Source of the DNA: Haematobia irritans
Taxonomy: Eukaryota > Arthropoda > Insecta > Diptera > Muscidae
Assembly (NCBI RefSeq): GCF_050003625.1
Contig: NC_134400.1
Span: 58,966,066 to 59,030,065 of the forward strand
Direction of reading: 5' to 3'
Length of the DNA: 64,000 bases
A model generated the notes under the pieces. That model had not been told where the DNA came from. It made no database searches and was given only the letters and a program-made list of their open reading frames with translations. Made by a program: the position numbers and the translations under genes. This document shows, in pieces, positions 11,861 to 24,222 of the stretch (its first letter is position 1; each line of letters starts with the position of its first letter).

Positions 11861-12348
11861 GAAAGCAAAATAACATAACTTTTTTTTGGCAAATTGAATT
11901 ACAACTTGGTGGGGAATGATTCAATGCAACAATTGAAAAAGTTTATTTTCTTTAAAATGAATTATTAAAGAAAAGAAAACGTGAAAACATGGCCATTTTA
12001 GAGCGATAATGCCAACTTACTACCGGCCCTATGCTAGTAAAAAATAGTTCACGCCAAAATAATTTATGTTTATATTGTAAAATTATTTATGTTTATGCTC
12101 GACTTCACGTTCTTCCTTTGTTAGAGTTTTTGAATTTCTTCGAAAATTTCAAACGTTTATACTAAAAACAGTTTTTGTTACAAAATTGTTAATTTTGCAA
12201 TAAAAAAATAATATTTTATCCAAAAGCTCAGTTCATTTCATTTATATCAAGCACTGTTCTTTGCTGACTGTAAATCTTTAATAACACACATTTGGAAGTT
12301 TCATTGCAAAAATTTAATTTAGTAATATATAAATTTATTAAAAAAGTG

Positions 12349-12428
12349 GTGTTCGGTCGGAGCAGGGATTAAACCCAGGACCCTTTGCATGCAAGGCGGA
12401 CATGCTAACCATTGCTCCACGTGGCCAA
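12349..12428 (-). repeat. tRNA-like module (minus)
   Basis: The reverse strand reads GGCCACGTGGAGCAATGGTTAGC (A-box) followed by a B-box variant GGGTTTAATCCC. The plus-strand copy at 55795-55870 is almost the same. Because it lies inside a dispersed repeat with a diverged B-box, I treat it as a tRNA-derived promoter head, not a tRNA gene. Confidence 0.65.
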
Positions 12429-12529
12429 TAAATATATGTTTCTGTTGAATAATGTTTTGTTTGCATCAGTTCGTGGGCGCTGCAAACTATGCTACATAAA
12501 TGTAACTTATAACGATAATGTCTATTGGT

Positions 12530-12605
12530 GACTATAACAACTACGTGAATAGTGTGTTGGCTTACAAACGGGTCCTCGGTTCGATTCTCCGTCCAGGCGA
12601 AAGAT
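12530..12605 (+). repeat. tRNA-like module (plus), divergent partner
   Basis: Contains GTGTTGGCTTACAAACGGGTCC and a B-box CGGTTCGATTCTCC. It lies about 100 bp from the minus module with 5' ends facing. The same pair recurs at 55.6-55.9 kb. Confidence 0.55.
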
Positions 12606-12926
12606 AAAATTTAACAAATTTATAAAATTGAATAATTTCTTCAGCATTGCTTGTATTACAGAAAAAGGTCCTAGGTTAGGTTAGGTGGAAGTGAGAAAGA
12701 TGTGAGGGAATATGCAATTAGGCAGAAATACATTTTTTTGAGCACAATCTTCTTTGGGAGAAAATTATTGCAAGCATATAATATTTTTGGGCTCAAAATG
12801 TTTACAAACATATAATATGTTCACATAAAACAAACATAATAATGTTTCGGAAATATCCAATAATATATGTGCTTCCTGCAAAATATGTTTGGAATATATG
12901 TCAAAGAAGCAATTTATTTGAGGGTG

Positions 12927-14142
12927 TATGTTAGATATCCACTTTTGGGATGTTTCACTCTAAAACTGCAATAAATACTTCTGACTCCGAATGAGACAAC
13001 AGTTGAGTCCAACTTGTCTTAAATGTCCATAGTTCTACTTCATTATTGTTTTCAAGATATTGATCACACTGTGGTTCCCACGTCCATGAAGTTTGGTGTT
13101 TATAAGGTTTTCGTACAATAGAAAGAATCAAACAGTAATTCGTTCCAATTTCAGGACTTTTTCACACATTACATTGGCTGACTTGAGCAATTTTGAATTA
13201 CAACAATATTTTAGGAAGTACCTCAATAAAATCATTTCATCCTGGCGGATCTATTTCATAAGCAAAAAGGAAATGGCCTTCGCTAAGTTCCAAAAAGTAT
13301 CTTATGGCTTAAAAAAGTACTTTTTCGAAACTGATTCATTGTAATTTCAAGAATGCTATTTACCATCCCTGTGATGATATCTTTCGTTATCTATCTCCGT
13401 CGCCATCGTGTTTGCTCTCTCACTGACGTTTCTAAACATATATATGTTTGCATCCAGAGACATTATATTTAAGAAAATGCACCGAAAAAAGTGAACTGTT
13501 TTATAGGAAGAATGTACTACCTCGCACCAAAATTGAACTCAATTTTACTCCACATTTTGAGATTGCCACAAAGCGTTGTTAAAACCAGGAAATTTGAATG
13601 TCCTGTTGTTTTCATAGAAGAAAAAATTAACTATAAGTAAAGAAAAAAATCATTGGCGCCAAATCATGACCATTTTAACCATATAGTAGTTCATTCTTAC
13701 TATTTTTGGGAATCGTACGAAAATCTTCTTTTGCTTTAGTTCATATTGAACTTATGTGTACGGTAGTTGAATTTTATACTCACGTTTAGTTCATAAAATG
13801 TTTGAGACATACTTGAAAAAAGAAAGATTTCATTAAGCTGTGGAAATTTTCGATAAAAATAATAAAATTTAACTACAAGCAAATAAATTTTTTCCAATAA
13901 AAATAAGTTAAATTTAGCGTTAGTTTAACTACTGAAATTTTTTTTCTGTGTGTGTTGACCCAAACATTTTATGCTAGTTTATGAACATTATATGCTTGCA
14001 CTTACAAATAATGTGCTAAAAATTTGAGTTGCAAATATATAATTTTTACACCGAAACATTTTTTCAAATACATATATTTTCAGAATTTGTCAAAACAGGG
14101 TATTATTTGTATCGTGCAAACATGATATACTTCGCACGAATT
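12927..14142. other. Non-coding, includes one CACxGAAAAAA-type element
   Basis: No gene recognised. From about 13480 (CACCGAAAAAAGTGAACTG) to about 13955 (TTTTTTTTCTGTG) the ends match the family whose termini are also at 27344 and 34217, so this is probably a small element of that family. Confidence 0.45.
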
Positions 14143-14400
14143 ATATAGCATTTTCACTTCCAATGAAACCTTTTACATTCCAAATGAAACCTTTTCCAAA
14201 TCAATCAAGTGAAACCTTTTACAAATCAAATGAAACCTTTTACAAATCATATGAAACCTTTTCCATTTCAAATGAGACTTTTTTCAAATTTCATGAATCT
14301 TTTGTAATTGTTAATGATATTTGGTTGGTTGATGGTTACTGTGTACATATGGCGTCAAGAAGAAAACAAATGACATTGCTAGAAATGTTATACTTTAACG

Positions 14401-14557
14401 GCCATTTTCATGTAGCTCCGGTAGGCTTTAACTGCCGGTTAACAGAAATACACTACAAAAACATGTTGAATAAATAGGCAATATGAAAAATGCGTCCGTT
14501 GTAAGGTTTAAAAAGTTGTCAGTTAAAGTAACACTAACGGAACTTCATGAAAATGGG
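14401..14557. mobile_element. MITE with CCATTTTCATG ends
   Basis: Inverted termini CCATTTTCATGTAGCTCCGGTAG and CTAACGGAACTTCATGAAAATGG, about 157 bp, non-coding. Confidence 0.6.
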
Positions 14558-15015
14558 GAAAGGTAAAATAAGTATTTCGTCGCCAATGAAATTTAAGACA
14601 AATTAATATTATTTTGCCATTTTCGTGTTGTATTTTTTTTTGTTTCTTTTTGACTTAATATTATTTTGACTTATAATGTCACCAAATATTTTATTCTAAC
14701 CTTGTACGTCCATTGTAAATTTTTAATTCAATGAAATTGCCTATGACAATGTTAGACAACGATTATTGGTAGTTTAATAGTCCAAATAAATTTATGAATA
14801 ACATTTACTTATATTAAATTAAACAAGTATATACGGCCGTAATTTCGGCCAGGCCGAAGCTTATGTACCCTCCATCATGGATTGCGTAGAAACTTCTTCT
14901 AAACACTGCCATCCACAATCGAATTACTTAAGTTGCGGTAACGCTTGCCGATGGCAAGGTATCTTAAAACCTCCTAACACCATCTTCTAAATTGTATGTA
15001 AGTCTATACGTGGTA

Positions 15016-15986
15016 CACGGATGAAAAAGACTGTTTTTCATATGTTTGGCTATAAACATTATATGTTCGGAACACAAATTTTTAAACACAATATTTTTGA
15101 GTGCAAGCATATAATGTTCATAAACTAGCATAACATGTTTGGGACATATATGTTAATATGTTAGAACATATTATGTTTGGGACATAAAATGTTTGTAAAT
15201 ATAATATGCTTGGATGCAAACATATATTAATTTAGAAATAGCCTATAAACATATATGTGTTTAGTAGCTTGGAGCGCTATTTAACAGGGAGCGATATTGA
15301 ATTAAGTTGGTGGTTGTTGCTTGTTATTACAAAATTAACATTTTATTTTTCCTTGGGCAATTGATCAGCTACTTCTTTGATCCTTACAAACTGTGTGGTC
15401 CGCTGTTCGAATCCCCGTCCGGCAAAAGGTAAAATTAAAATAAAAAAAAAAATTGAATAATTTCTTCTACAATGTTTGTATTACAGAAAAAGTTGCTAAG
15501 AACTAAAAAATGTCGTGGAAGTGAGAAAGATGTGGGGGAATATACAATTAGGCAGAAACAAAATTTTGAGCATTCAGGTCGAAAACCTATGTTGTTAGCA
15601 CCTATATTACCTGTTTATTTTCATAATTCATTATGATTGTAAATATATAAATAAATAAATAAAATTTTGAGCACAATATTGTTTGGGAGAATTTTTTTAA
15701 GCATATAATATTTTTGGGTGCAAAATGCTTCCAAACATATTATATGTTCACAAATTAACATATTGTTTTTTGGAAGACAACATTATTGAATTTGGATGCA
15801 AAAATACAAAATGTTTGGAACTTAGACTACCCAAACATATATTGTTTAGACCAATATGCTTTCAAACATATTATATATTGGAAGAGATCAAACATATAAA
15901 TGTTTGGGCAATACCCAAAAATGTATATGCTTGAAGCAAAATATGTTTGGGAGTATATGTTACAGAAGCGATTTTTTATAAGGGTG
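15016..15986 (+). mobile_element. 971-bp element with CAC...GTG ends and TA target duplication
   Basis: Starts CACGGATGAAAAAGACTG and ends ATAAGGGTG, flanked by TA at 15014-15015 and 15987-15988. The interrupted host (GTGGTATATATTAAA in other GPIW copies) confirms the boundaries. Both subterminal regions are packed with AAACATAT/ATATGTTT motifs in both orientations. A tRNA-like B-box (GTTCGAATCCCC) lies near 15410. An inverted, nearly identical copy (974 bp) is at 58649-59622. No open frame of useful length. Non-autonomous; the CAC ends and subterminal motif arrays suggest the CMC (CACTA) superfamily, which is inference. Confidence 0.85.
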
Positions 15987-16016
15987 TATATATTAAATCA
16001 AAAAAAGATCGATCCA

Positions 16017-16315
16017 ATAATTTTCTATAGAAATAAAATTTTCACAAAATTTTCTATAGAAATAAACTTTTGACAAAATTTTCTATAGAAATAAAATCTT
16101 GGTAGATTATTTTTGGCTCAAGTAGCAACCATGATTATGAACCGAATAAAATTTGAACAAAATTTTCTATAGAAATAAAATTTTGACAATGATGAAAATT
16201 TTATTATGAACCGAATAAAATTTTAACAAAATTTTCTCTAGAAATAAAATTTTGACACAATTTTCTATAGAAATAAAATTTTGACAAAATTTTCTATAGA
16301 AATAAAATTTTGGTA
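16017..16315. repeat. Minisatellite in GPIW copy 3
   Basis: Units TTTTCTATAGAAATAAAATTT plus TGACAAAA, the reverse-complement form of the array at 10.2-10.9 kb. Confidence 0.85.
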
Positions 16316-16329
16316 GACTATTTTTTTGT

Positions 16330-17690
16330 GATTGGACCAATTTTGGTATGGTTGTTAGCGACCATATACTAACACCACGTTCCTAATTTGAACCGGATCG
16401 GATGAATTTTGCTCCTCCAAGAGGCTCCGGAGGTCAAATCTGGAGAACGTTTTATATGGGGGCTATATATAATTACGGACCGATATGGACCAATTCTGGC
16501 ACGCTTGTTAAAGATCATATACTAACACCATGTTCCAAATTACAACCGGATTGGATGAAATTTGCTTCTCTTGGAGACTTCGCAAGCCAAATCTGGGGAT
16601 CGGTTTATATGGGGGCTATATATAATTATGAACCGATGTGGACCAATTTTTGCATGGTTGTTAGAGACCATATACCAATATCATGTACCAAATTTCAGAC
16701 GGATCGGATGAAATTTGCTTCTCTTTGAGGCTCCGGAACCCAAATCTGGGGATCGGTTTATATGAGCGCTATATATAATTATGGACCGATGTGGACCAAT
16801 TTTTGCACGGTTGTTAGAGACCATATACCAACACCATGTACCAAATTTCAGCCGGATCGGATGCAATTTGCTTCTCTTTGAGGCTTCGCAAGCCAAATCT
16901 GGAGATCGGTTTATATGGGGTCTATATATAATTATGGACCGATGTGGACCAAATTTTGCATGGCTGTTAGCGACCATATTCCAACATCATGTACCGAATT
17001 TCAGCCGGATCGGATGAAATTTGGTTCTCTTTGAGGCTCCACAAGCCAAATCTGGGGATCGGTTTATATGGGGGCTATATATAATTATGGACCGATGTGG
17101 ACCAATTTTGGCATGATTGTTAGAGACCATATACCAACACCATGTACAAAATTTCAGGCGGATCGGATGAAATATGCTTCTCTTAGAGGCTCCACAAGCC
17201 AAATCTGGGGATCGGTTTATATGGGGCTATATATAATTAAGGACCGATATGGACCAATTTTTGCATGGTTGTTAGAGACCATATACCAACATCATGTACC
17301 AAATTTCAGCCGAATCGGATGAAATTTTCTTCTCTTTGAGGCTCCGCAAGCCAAATCTGGGGATCGGTTTATATGGGGGCTATATATAATTATGGACCGA
17401 TGTGGACCAATTTTTGCATGGTTGTTAGAGACCATATACTAACACCATGTACCAAATTTCAGCCGGATCGAATGAAATTTGCTTCTCTTTTAGGCTCGGC
17501 AAGCCAAATCTGGGGATCGGTTTATATGGGGTCTATATATAATTATGTACCGATGTGGACCAATTTTTGCATGGTTGTTAGAGGCCGTATACTAACATCA
17601 GGTACCAAATTTCAACCGGATCGGATGAATTTTGCTGCTCCGGGAGGCTCCCCAAGCCAAATTTGGGGATCGGTTTATATGGGGGCTATA
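16330..17690. repeat. About 171-bp tandem units of GPIW copy 3
   Basis: About eight direct units, each containing GACCGATGTGGACCAATTTT, ACCAAATTTCAGCCGGATCG and GGGGATCGGTTTATATGGGG. Divergence between units is low. Confidence 0.9.
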
Positions 17691-18815
17691 CGTAAACGTG
17701 GTCCGATATGACCGATTTTCAATACCATCCGACCTACATCAATAACAACTACTTGTGCCAAGTTTCAAGTCGATAGCTTGTTTCGTTCGGAAGTTAGCGT
17801 GATTTCCACAGACGGAGGGACAGCCGGACAGACGGACGGACGGACGGACATGCTTAGATCGACTCAGAATTTCACCACGACCCAGAATATATATACTTTA
17901 TGGGGTCTTAGAGCAATATTTCGATGTGTTACAAACGGAATGACAAAGTTAATATACCCCCATCCTATGGTGGAGGGTATAAAAAGAGTTTATATTTAAA
18001 GCATGGACAAGAAATAATGTTAGCAGTGGTGACTGTACACGTAAGAGAGCAACACATAATTCTTCTACAAAATGTTAAACAAAAGAGTATATTTTTGTTC
18101 TAAGCGATATAGCAAGTTATTCGATAAAAAATTTTGTGGGCTAATTAAAAATTCATACATTAGAAAGAATTTCTTTGTCGTGAGAGATTCATTTGATTTG
18201 AAAAAGTGTAATTTGAAATGAAAAAGGGTTCTTTTGGTATGAAAAAGGTTTCACTTGATTTGTAAAAAGTTTCATTTGATTTGACATAGGATTCATTTAA
18301 TTTGAAAAAGTATTCATTTGATTTGAAAAAGGTTTCATTTGAAGTGAAAATGCTATATATATTTTCAATTTTTTATAGTGCCTCATAAATAAAAACAAAC
18401 GTTATACTGTGGACGATGTTTTCACAGGAAATAGGTTCTGAAAACATATGAACATTTTAGTAGAACAATCTAAAATTTCCCGTCTACGGTAGTTCGTTAT
18501 AAATGTTTCCAACTGCAATAGCTCACTTCTTGCTCTTCGTACATCTCGAGTCTAAGTTCAATGTTTAAAAATTCAATTTTTGTCCAAAATTAAAAAGTCG
18601 ACAGTTGCAAACATTGAAATTGGACTTTTATTCTATACTAAATTCTAAATTCATTCTATACTAATTTAACCGTTTTTATACATATATACCAATATTTCCA
18701 GTTGAAAAATTAAAAAAAATATGTATATTTATATATAAATCTACTTGATATACAAACTATGTAACGGACTTTAACATCATATTTGAAACAAATGTCATTA
18801 ATAAGCTTCTTTTAG

Positions 18816-20146
18816 TTTCCAATGAAACAGATTGCCCCAACAATATCCGTACTGCTCTTCAATCTATAAAGAAGTCGACCGATCCTTCCAGTCCATGTTT
18901 GAATTCAATGGACTCCTTAGTGCCAGCAGGAGCCTACGCATCTCCAATATTAACTCGAGGTATAACATCTATTCGCCAGGTTACCCTACCAACTAGCTTT
19001 CCACAAAACGATGCATGCAACCAAACCACAATAAAGTCATTTTGTTTGACATCGAAATGTTCATCTTACGATGAACTAAAACCACAGCTCAGTTACATTG
19101 GACTCATCGCAATTTCTATCCTCAGCAGTAAAGAGAACAAACTTGTATTGTCGGACATCTATCAGTACATTTTGAATAAATATCCATATTTTCGGACACG
19201 CGGACCGGGTTGGAGGAATTCGGTTCGTCACAATTTATCCTTGAATGATTGTTTTATTAAATCGAATCGAAGTCACAACGGCAAAGGACATTACTGGACA
19301 ATCCACCCGGCCAACATGGAGGACTTTCGCAATGGCGATTTTCGACGACGGCGAGCACAACACAGAGTTAGAAAGCACATGGGATTCATTTCAGACAGCG
19401 ACCATCCTAGCATCGTCAGCCCTCCTCCGAACTATGAAATGAAGTCTCTGAAGCAATTTTGTGCAAAAGATGTAGTGTGCAAAGAAATCTCGTATAATGC
19501 CATAAACAAAAATGTATTTTTAGATTTTTTGTGCAGTCATTACACTCACTCGAAATTTAATTTGCAAAATAACAAATTATTTATATCTTCGGATGATTTG
19601 CATAATACCACCAATATCTTGTCGACTTGCGAACAAACGTCTGCGTCAAAACGTCAAAGCATTTGCACATCCTTTTCCAATAGAGATATCGAGCCGAGAA
19701 TTAAATTTCTATTTGCTCCTCAATTCAATTACATCAACGAGACGTTCAATTTGCCTATGAATTCGATTCTCAAACACAAAGAAAACGATTCAAGTCTGGA
19801 AATAGTGTTACCCTGCAATGGGAAAAGTTTAAAAGCGCCCGAAACTGATACATCAATTCCAATAATTACACAAACAGTTAATACTGGTGACAAACGTAAA
19901 CGACAATTCGATGTAGCATCACTCTTGGCCCCAGACAACAATCAAACTACTCAATGCAAGGCTTTGTCTAATGTGAATGTGGTTCCCCCAATCTCGCCTA
20001 AAAGTCTCAACCTTTCCAGTGACGAAGTCAAAGATAGTTGCAACCGATTATACGAGAAGGCTGAAAAATCAGAGATATTTTTACTTAACACTTACATATC
20101 GGGGACGAGCCATAAGGAAGCAATGTGCGTGAATAAAGTATCCTGA
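18816..20146 (+). CDS. fd102C: Forkhead transcription factor, FoxQ2 class
   Basis: One long plus frame with an ATG at 18908 (MDSLVPAG). The frame stays open upstream to a good splice acceptor (TTCTTTTAG, AG at 18814-18815), so this may be a downstream exon of a longer gene. Numbering from 18899, a forkhead DNA-binding domain covers residues about 61-160. The recognition helix WRNSVRHNLSLNDCFIK is at 105-121 and wing 2 has the FoxQ2-like EDFRNGDFRRRRAQHRVRKH. Near the C-terminus, FDVASLL at 337-343 is an Engrailed-homology-1-like motif, expected to recruit the Groucho co-repressor. The family acts in the nucleus in anterior and neural patterning. Intact to TGA at 20144. In Drosophila fd102C lies on chromosome 4 (from memory). 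Class call high, exact orthology moderate. Confidence 0.88.
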
Positions 20147-21100
20147 GACAAATATAATTTATTATCACAGCTGAAAATATATAGCATATGCCTAATAGAT
20201 TTCATAGGTGGTCACTAAGTGCGTATATCACACACAAAATGCAAAACAGATATAAGATATTTCTTATAAAAAAAGTGTCTTTCTAGCGAAAATATACGAG
20301 ATTATTGCCCACTTATTGAACGATAAAGTGACGAATGTATTTTCCTAGAAATGAGGATTTAGAATAGAAGTGAACTATCTTTACAGCACACTGCAAAAAT
20401 TGTCATGAACACCAATATTTTTGTAACAACTATAAGACACATTTCATTGATATTACAATTCTCCACGTAGAGAAGAAATATGATCACCCCAAACATGTTT
20501 CAACAGCATAATGTTATTTTTGGGCGGTGAACAGGGACGTGGTTGCCGAAATCAGATAAAAATTTTCGAGAAATAACATGGTTGCGACAAACATGTTCCA
20601 TGTTCACCGTTCAAAAATAACATTTTGCTCTTGAAAAATGATTGGGGTGATCACATTCCTTCTCTGGGTGTTTAATTCATCATAGTGTCCTCATAAAAAA
20701 ATACTGTACTTAGAATTGGATGATTCGATTTTAAAATATCTATCTTTATGTAAACTGAAAGCAGGTTGTCTTTGGAAAGTCTAAAATGGTAAACAATTTC
20801 TTATATCCGAAATAAATGCTTTCGAGAACGATGTTCAAACCAATTGATTTCATAAAAACTGTTGTTTTTTTGCAGTCGAATGAAAACAAATCCCTTTATT
20901 TCAATTACAAAAGTAATTGATGAAAATAATTTTTGATTAAAAAGGAAAATTTGGCTGAAAATCTTGAATATTGTGCAAGCTGAAATTGGTTTGGATATAA
21001 GATTTTGACCATCAAGCAATTTTGGTATTGATTCAGACCCAAAAGCGTGTTTTTTAAAACGAGGAGTAATGTAAGGAAGCAACACAATTTTGAAACTGCA
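20147..21100. other. Downstream region of the forkhead gene
   Basis: No other gene. AATAAA occurs near 20812, a candidate poly(A) signal. One MITE lies within. Confidence 0.4.
20464..20670. mobile_element. Palindromic MITE, 207 bp
   Basis: About 65-bp terminal inverted repeats: CACGTAGAGAAGAAATATGA on the left, and the complement of TCACATTCCTTCTCTGGGTG on the right. Each continues through ATCACCCC and TAATGTTATTTTTG to GGTGAAC. The centre is about 75 bp. No target duplication recognised. Confidence 0.8.
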
Positions 21101-23397
21101 CCCAATAAAAACAAGCATTGGATAAATGCTGATATTCAATACGCTTTCAAACATTTTTTCAAAGAATTACCTTAAACTTCATTTTGAGAAATTGTTGAGA
21201 AAATAGCGTTCTCAACAAAAAACAGACATTACCCTCAACAGTAGAATTCAACACGTTAGCAACAATTTCTCAACATATTAGCAACAACTTTTCAAACTAA
21301 ATTTCATTTTAATGCTTCAAACCTATTGGAAAATTTGTTGAAGGCAAGCAATTTGCAAGGCAATTTGAATTAATGTTGAATATGGGATTCACTATCAAAT
21401 TGATATGGTGTTACTACATGTGAAAAATACTCATCCTTCCCAATAAACACAAACGTTTGAAAAATACTAAAATTCAATAATTTTTCAAACATTTTTACAA
21501 AGGATTAGGGTAATATTCAAGTTGAGAAATTGTTGAGAAAATCGCGTTCTCAACAAAAAACAGACATTACCCTCAGCAGTAAAATTCAACACAATAGAAA
21601 TAATCTCTCAATTGTAATCCTCAAATTGAAATGTATCGCTGCTCAATAATTTCTCAAAAAGTTTTCAATGTGAGGCAAATTAAAAATTAACATTGTTGCG
21701 AATATTTTCTAACCACAATTTGCATGAAAGTCAATCCCAGTTCTAACTGAAAGTCAACACTAAATTTCTAGGGATTTTGTACATTTTATTAATTTTTTCG
21801 TTAAAAATATAATAATATTAAAAATAACATTAATAATATATAAAAATAATAATAATATAATACCAATTAAAACATAATTTTCTTATTAAACGTATTAATA
21901 ACTAAAACGATCAATACAACTTTAAATATCTTAAACATTTTTACATGTATAATTCCATTTCCTCCATAATGTCGGTGTCACATAACTATTAATTAATTAA
22001 TTATTAATTAATATGTTGGCAATTTGAAATAATTAATATCGAGGAATTTGCTGGCCTGCGTGTTAGAATAGATTCTATCAAGAGGAATTCACAAAATATC
22101 AAACTGATGACGGAATGTAAATTGATGTAATGCACATTTTCATCCAGAAGTTCTTGATATAGGAATTGTTGCACTTTTTTAATTGGTTGCACTTTGCAAG
22201 TTTTCTGGAATATTTTCTTTGTTGTTTTCTTCATCATTTTTTCACCTGTCAACATCTTCCAAGAATATAACATCCAATGATTTTAGTTTTCTGCAAAGCA
22301 GTCGAGTTTTGTGCTTTCCATTACGTTTTATTTCACTTTTTGTTTTAATTTATCAATTATAGTTAGCGTTTTGGACTAATTTCACTCTTGTGTCAAAAAT
22401 ATTTCAATTTTTGTATTTCTTCCAACTGACCACGTACTTCGTGGCACAAAATGTATTGAAAACCACAAAATTCGATTTCCTCAAGAGCGTTGGTGTCACA
22501 AAATTGTTGTAAAACTCATTAAAATTCGGGCAATTCGCAAGGAACTTGATAACCAGTGAGTTAGAATAAATTTCCAGTAATTTCAATTCGCAAAATAACA
22601 AATTAAACCGATGATGCGAGGTAAATTAAAATATCGATGTGATGCGAATTAACATGTAGTAGTTGTTGATATGGAAAAGCATAAATACCAAGTTTAATTC
22701 GTTGCACTTTGATTTATGGAAACTTTCTCTTTTCGATAAGCCACCATCATTTTCATCGGTCAACCTCTTAAGGTTTCAAGAATGCAGCATCAAAATATTT
22801 TAGTTTTCTGCAATAAGATTTAAATTTAGTGACTTCTCTAAAGTGTTGATTTAATTTTTCATATTGACTTACCAATTATTATAAACTATTTGAATCAGTT
22901 CCAGTTAATTGTCCAACATTTTTTATCGGTCAGCTTTTTAATGTTTCAAGAACTTAGAATCCATAATTTTAGTTTTCGGCAAAGAGATATATATTTAGTG
23001 TCTTCCTTAAAGTTTCATTTAATTTTTTTTTTTTATTTTCACTTACCTATTATTAGAAACTATTTGGAGTAAATTCAGTTTTTTGTCTAAAATTGTCCAA
23101 GTTTTTTATTTCTTCCAATTGACCACGAACTTCGTTGCACAAACAAGTATTGAAAACCACATGGTTTTTTCGTTGCATTTTAGGGTAGTGTTTTGTCAAA
23201 GTTTTCTCATATTGTCTCCAACACCTTTTCAAATATTTCGTCAACATTTTGGCAAATTGGAAGTAATTCGCAAAAAATTTGAAGATGTATTGAAGATGAG
23301 CTGTTTCAAGTCAAGTTGAATTTATGTTGAAAATTATATTTACCCTCAAACCGAAAAGTTGTTGCATTTGAAAAACGCTCATCCTGTGTTTATTGGG
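21101..23397. mobile_element. Composite repeat with CCCAATAAACAC ends
   Basis: CCCAATAAAAACAAGC at 21101 and CCCAATAAACACAAACG near 21438 face GTGTTTATTGGG ending near 23397. Two direct internal copies share GTTCTCAACAAAAAACAGAC (21200 and 21545 regions), and two diverged copies share TATTTCTTCCAA(C/T)TGACCACG (near 22415 and 23110). Non-coding, probably two related elements in tandem or a nested pair. No clear target duplication. Confidence 0.5.
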
Positions 23398-23831
23398 TTG
23401 TGTTTGTTGAGCAGAGACAAACTTTTTATCGTTAAGCTGAAGTTAAATTTAACGTATTTCCATTTCAAAACGCTTATTTGATTTTGTTTAATTTTATGTT
23501 TTTTTTGTAATACTTGCCACTGCCCAATTCATTTTTTCTTATCCAAAGTAGGTATCAACAATTTTGTAAAAGTTGGTATAAAAATTTGTTTATTTTTTAT
23601 GAACTGTTAAAGAAACGTAACCATGACAAAACTAATACATGTATGTACGGTTCCAAAGATTTTGGCTTTACACTAATGATTTTGGTACGGATTCCGAGAC
23701 AAAGAAGCGGAGAATTGGAATAAGGATACATTTAGGACAAAATTCTCCTTTAAATCTTAGTTCTGCGTACTTGATTCTAGGAAACAAATTTTAATTAATT
23801 CCTTCTCTCAGCTAGTTTCTTCATGTGCTAT

Positions 23832-23864
23832 CAAAGTCCTTTAAAAACGTGTTAAAGGACTTTG
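23832..23864. repeat. Perfect 13-bp hairpin
   Basis: CAAAGTCCTTTAA and TTAAAGGACTTTG separated by 7 nt (AAACGTG). Confidence 0.85.
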
Positions 23865-24179
23865 TGGTCAATATAAAAAAAAACTAAAGGCGATGTCATT
23901 AATTTTGAAGAATTTTTCAGAATTATTAAATCCTATTGACCTTAGCCAATCGAAATTTTCTTTTATGTAAAGATACCCAGTTTTAAGTCCAATCACTTAA
24001 CAATAAGGACAAAACGATTTTATTGAAACAAATGGACAAAGAAAAACACTTTGTAGCAGAGAAATGCGTCTTCCGTATTTTAAGGACATGAAATCTTTGG
24101 TCTCCCGACATTATTGTTTAGAGTGGGATTTTAGTACCGGCCTTAACGGCCAAAACATTTTTGTTTGTTTTAACAGTTG

Positions 24180-24222
24180 TTTCACTACTTAGTGAAAGTT
24201 GGAATGAGCGGAAGCTCATTCC
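24180..24222. repeat. Two adjacent hairpins
   Basis: TTTCACTACTTAGTGAAA (18 bp, palindromic) is followed 3 bp later by GGAATGAGCGGAAGCTCATTCC (9-bp stem, 4-nt loop). No gene context to explain them. Confidence 0.75.

Larger units (their letters stand above)
11215..12926. mobile_element. Inverted-arm element of the CAC...GTG group, decayed
   Basis: The segments 11215-11430 and 12100-12340 are inverted copies of one sequence (GATATAAACGAAATGGACTG core), which also occurs at 55920-56130 inside the large element there. The right part contains two divergent tRNA-like modules, then the block shared with other members (GTGGAAGTGAGAAAGATGTG), then several AAACATAT/ATATGTTT motifs, and ends GAGGGTG at 12926 followed by TA. 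The left terminus was not located. No coding capacity. Confidence 0.55.
14821..17985 (+). mobile_element. GPIW composite repeat, copy 3 (most complete)
   Basis: Order: end A (AAACAAGTATATACGGCC, palindrome), insertion of a 971-bp element at 15016-15986, minisatellite (16017-16315), about eight tandem about 171-bp units (16330-17690), then end B with the (GACG)n tract near 17840 and the terminus GGTGGAGGGTATAAAAA. Because the unit length is a multiple of three, long frames of the type MGAIYNYGPMWTNFCMVVRDH run through in either direction. They have no start context, no domain, and occur on both strands, so I do not call them genes. Confidence 0.8.
14143..18360. mobile_element. Foldback-like element with tandem-repeat arms
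   Basis: The left arm (about 14143-14300) is TATAGCATTTTCACTTC followed by 21-24-bp tandem units based on AATGAAACCTTTTNCAAATC. The right arm (about 18190-18360) is the same in inverted orientation and ends GAAGTGAAAATGCTATA. Long inverted repeats built of short tandem repeats are the hallmark of Foldback elements. Inside are a MITE and GPIW copy 3. No transposase seen. No target duplication could be identified. Confidence 0.5.

Noticed and set aside
14163..14477. 104-codon frame starting MKPFTFQMKPFPNQ
   Set aside because: It is the 22-bp tandem repeats of the foldback-like arm plus a MITE; no protein features.
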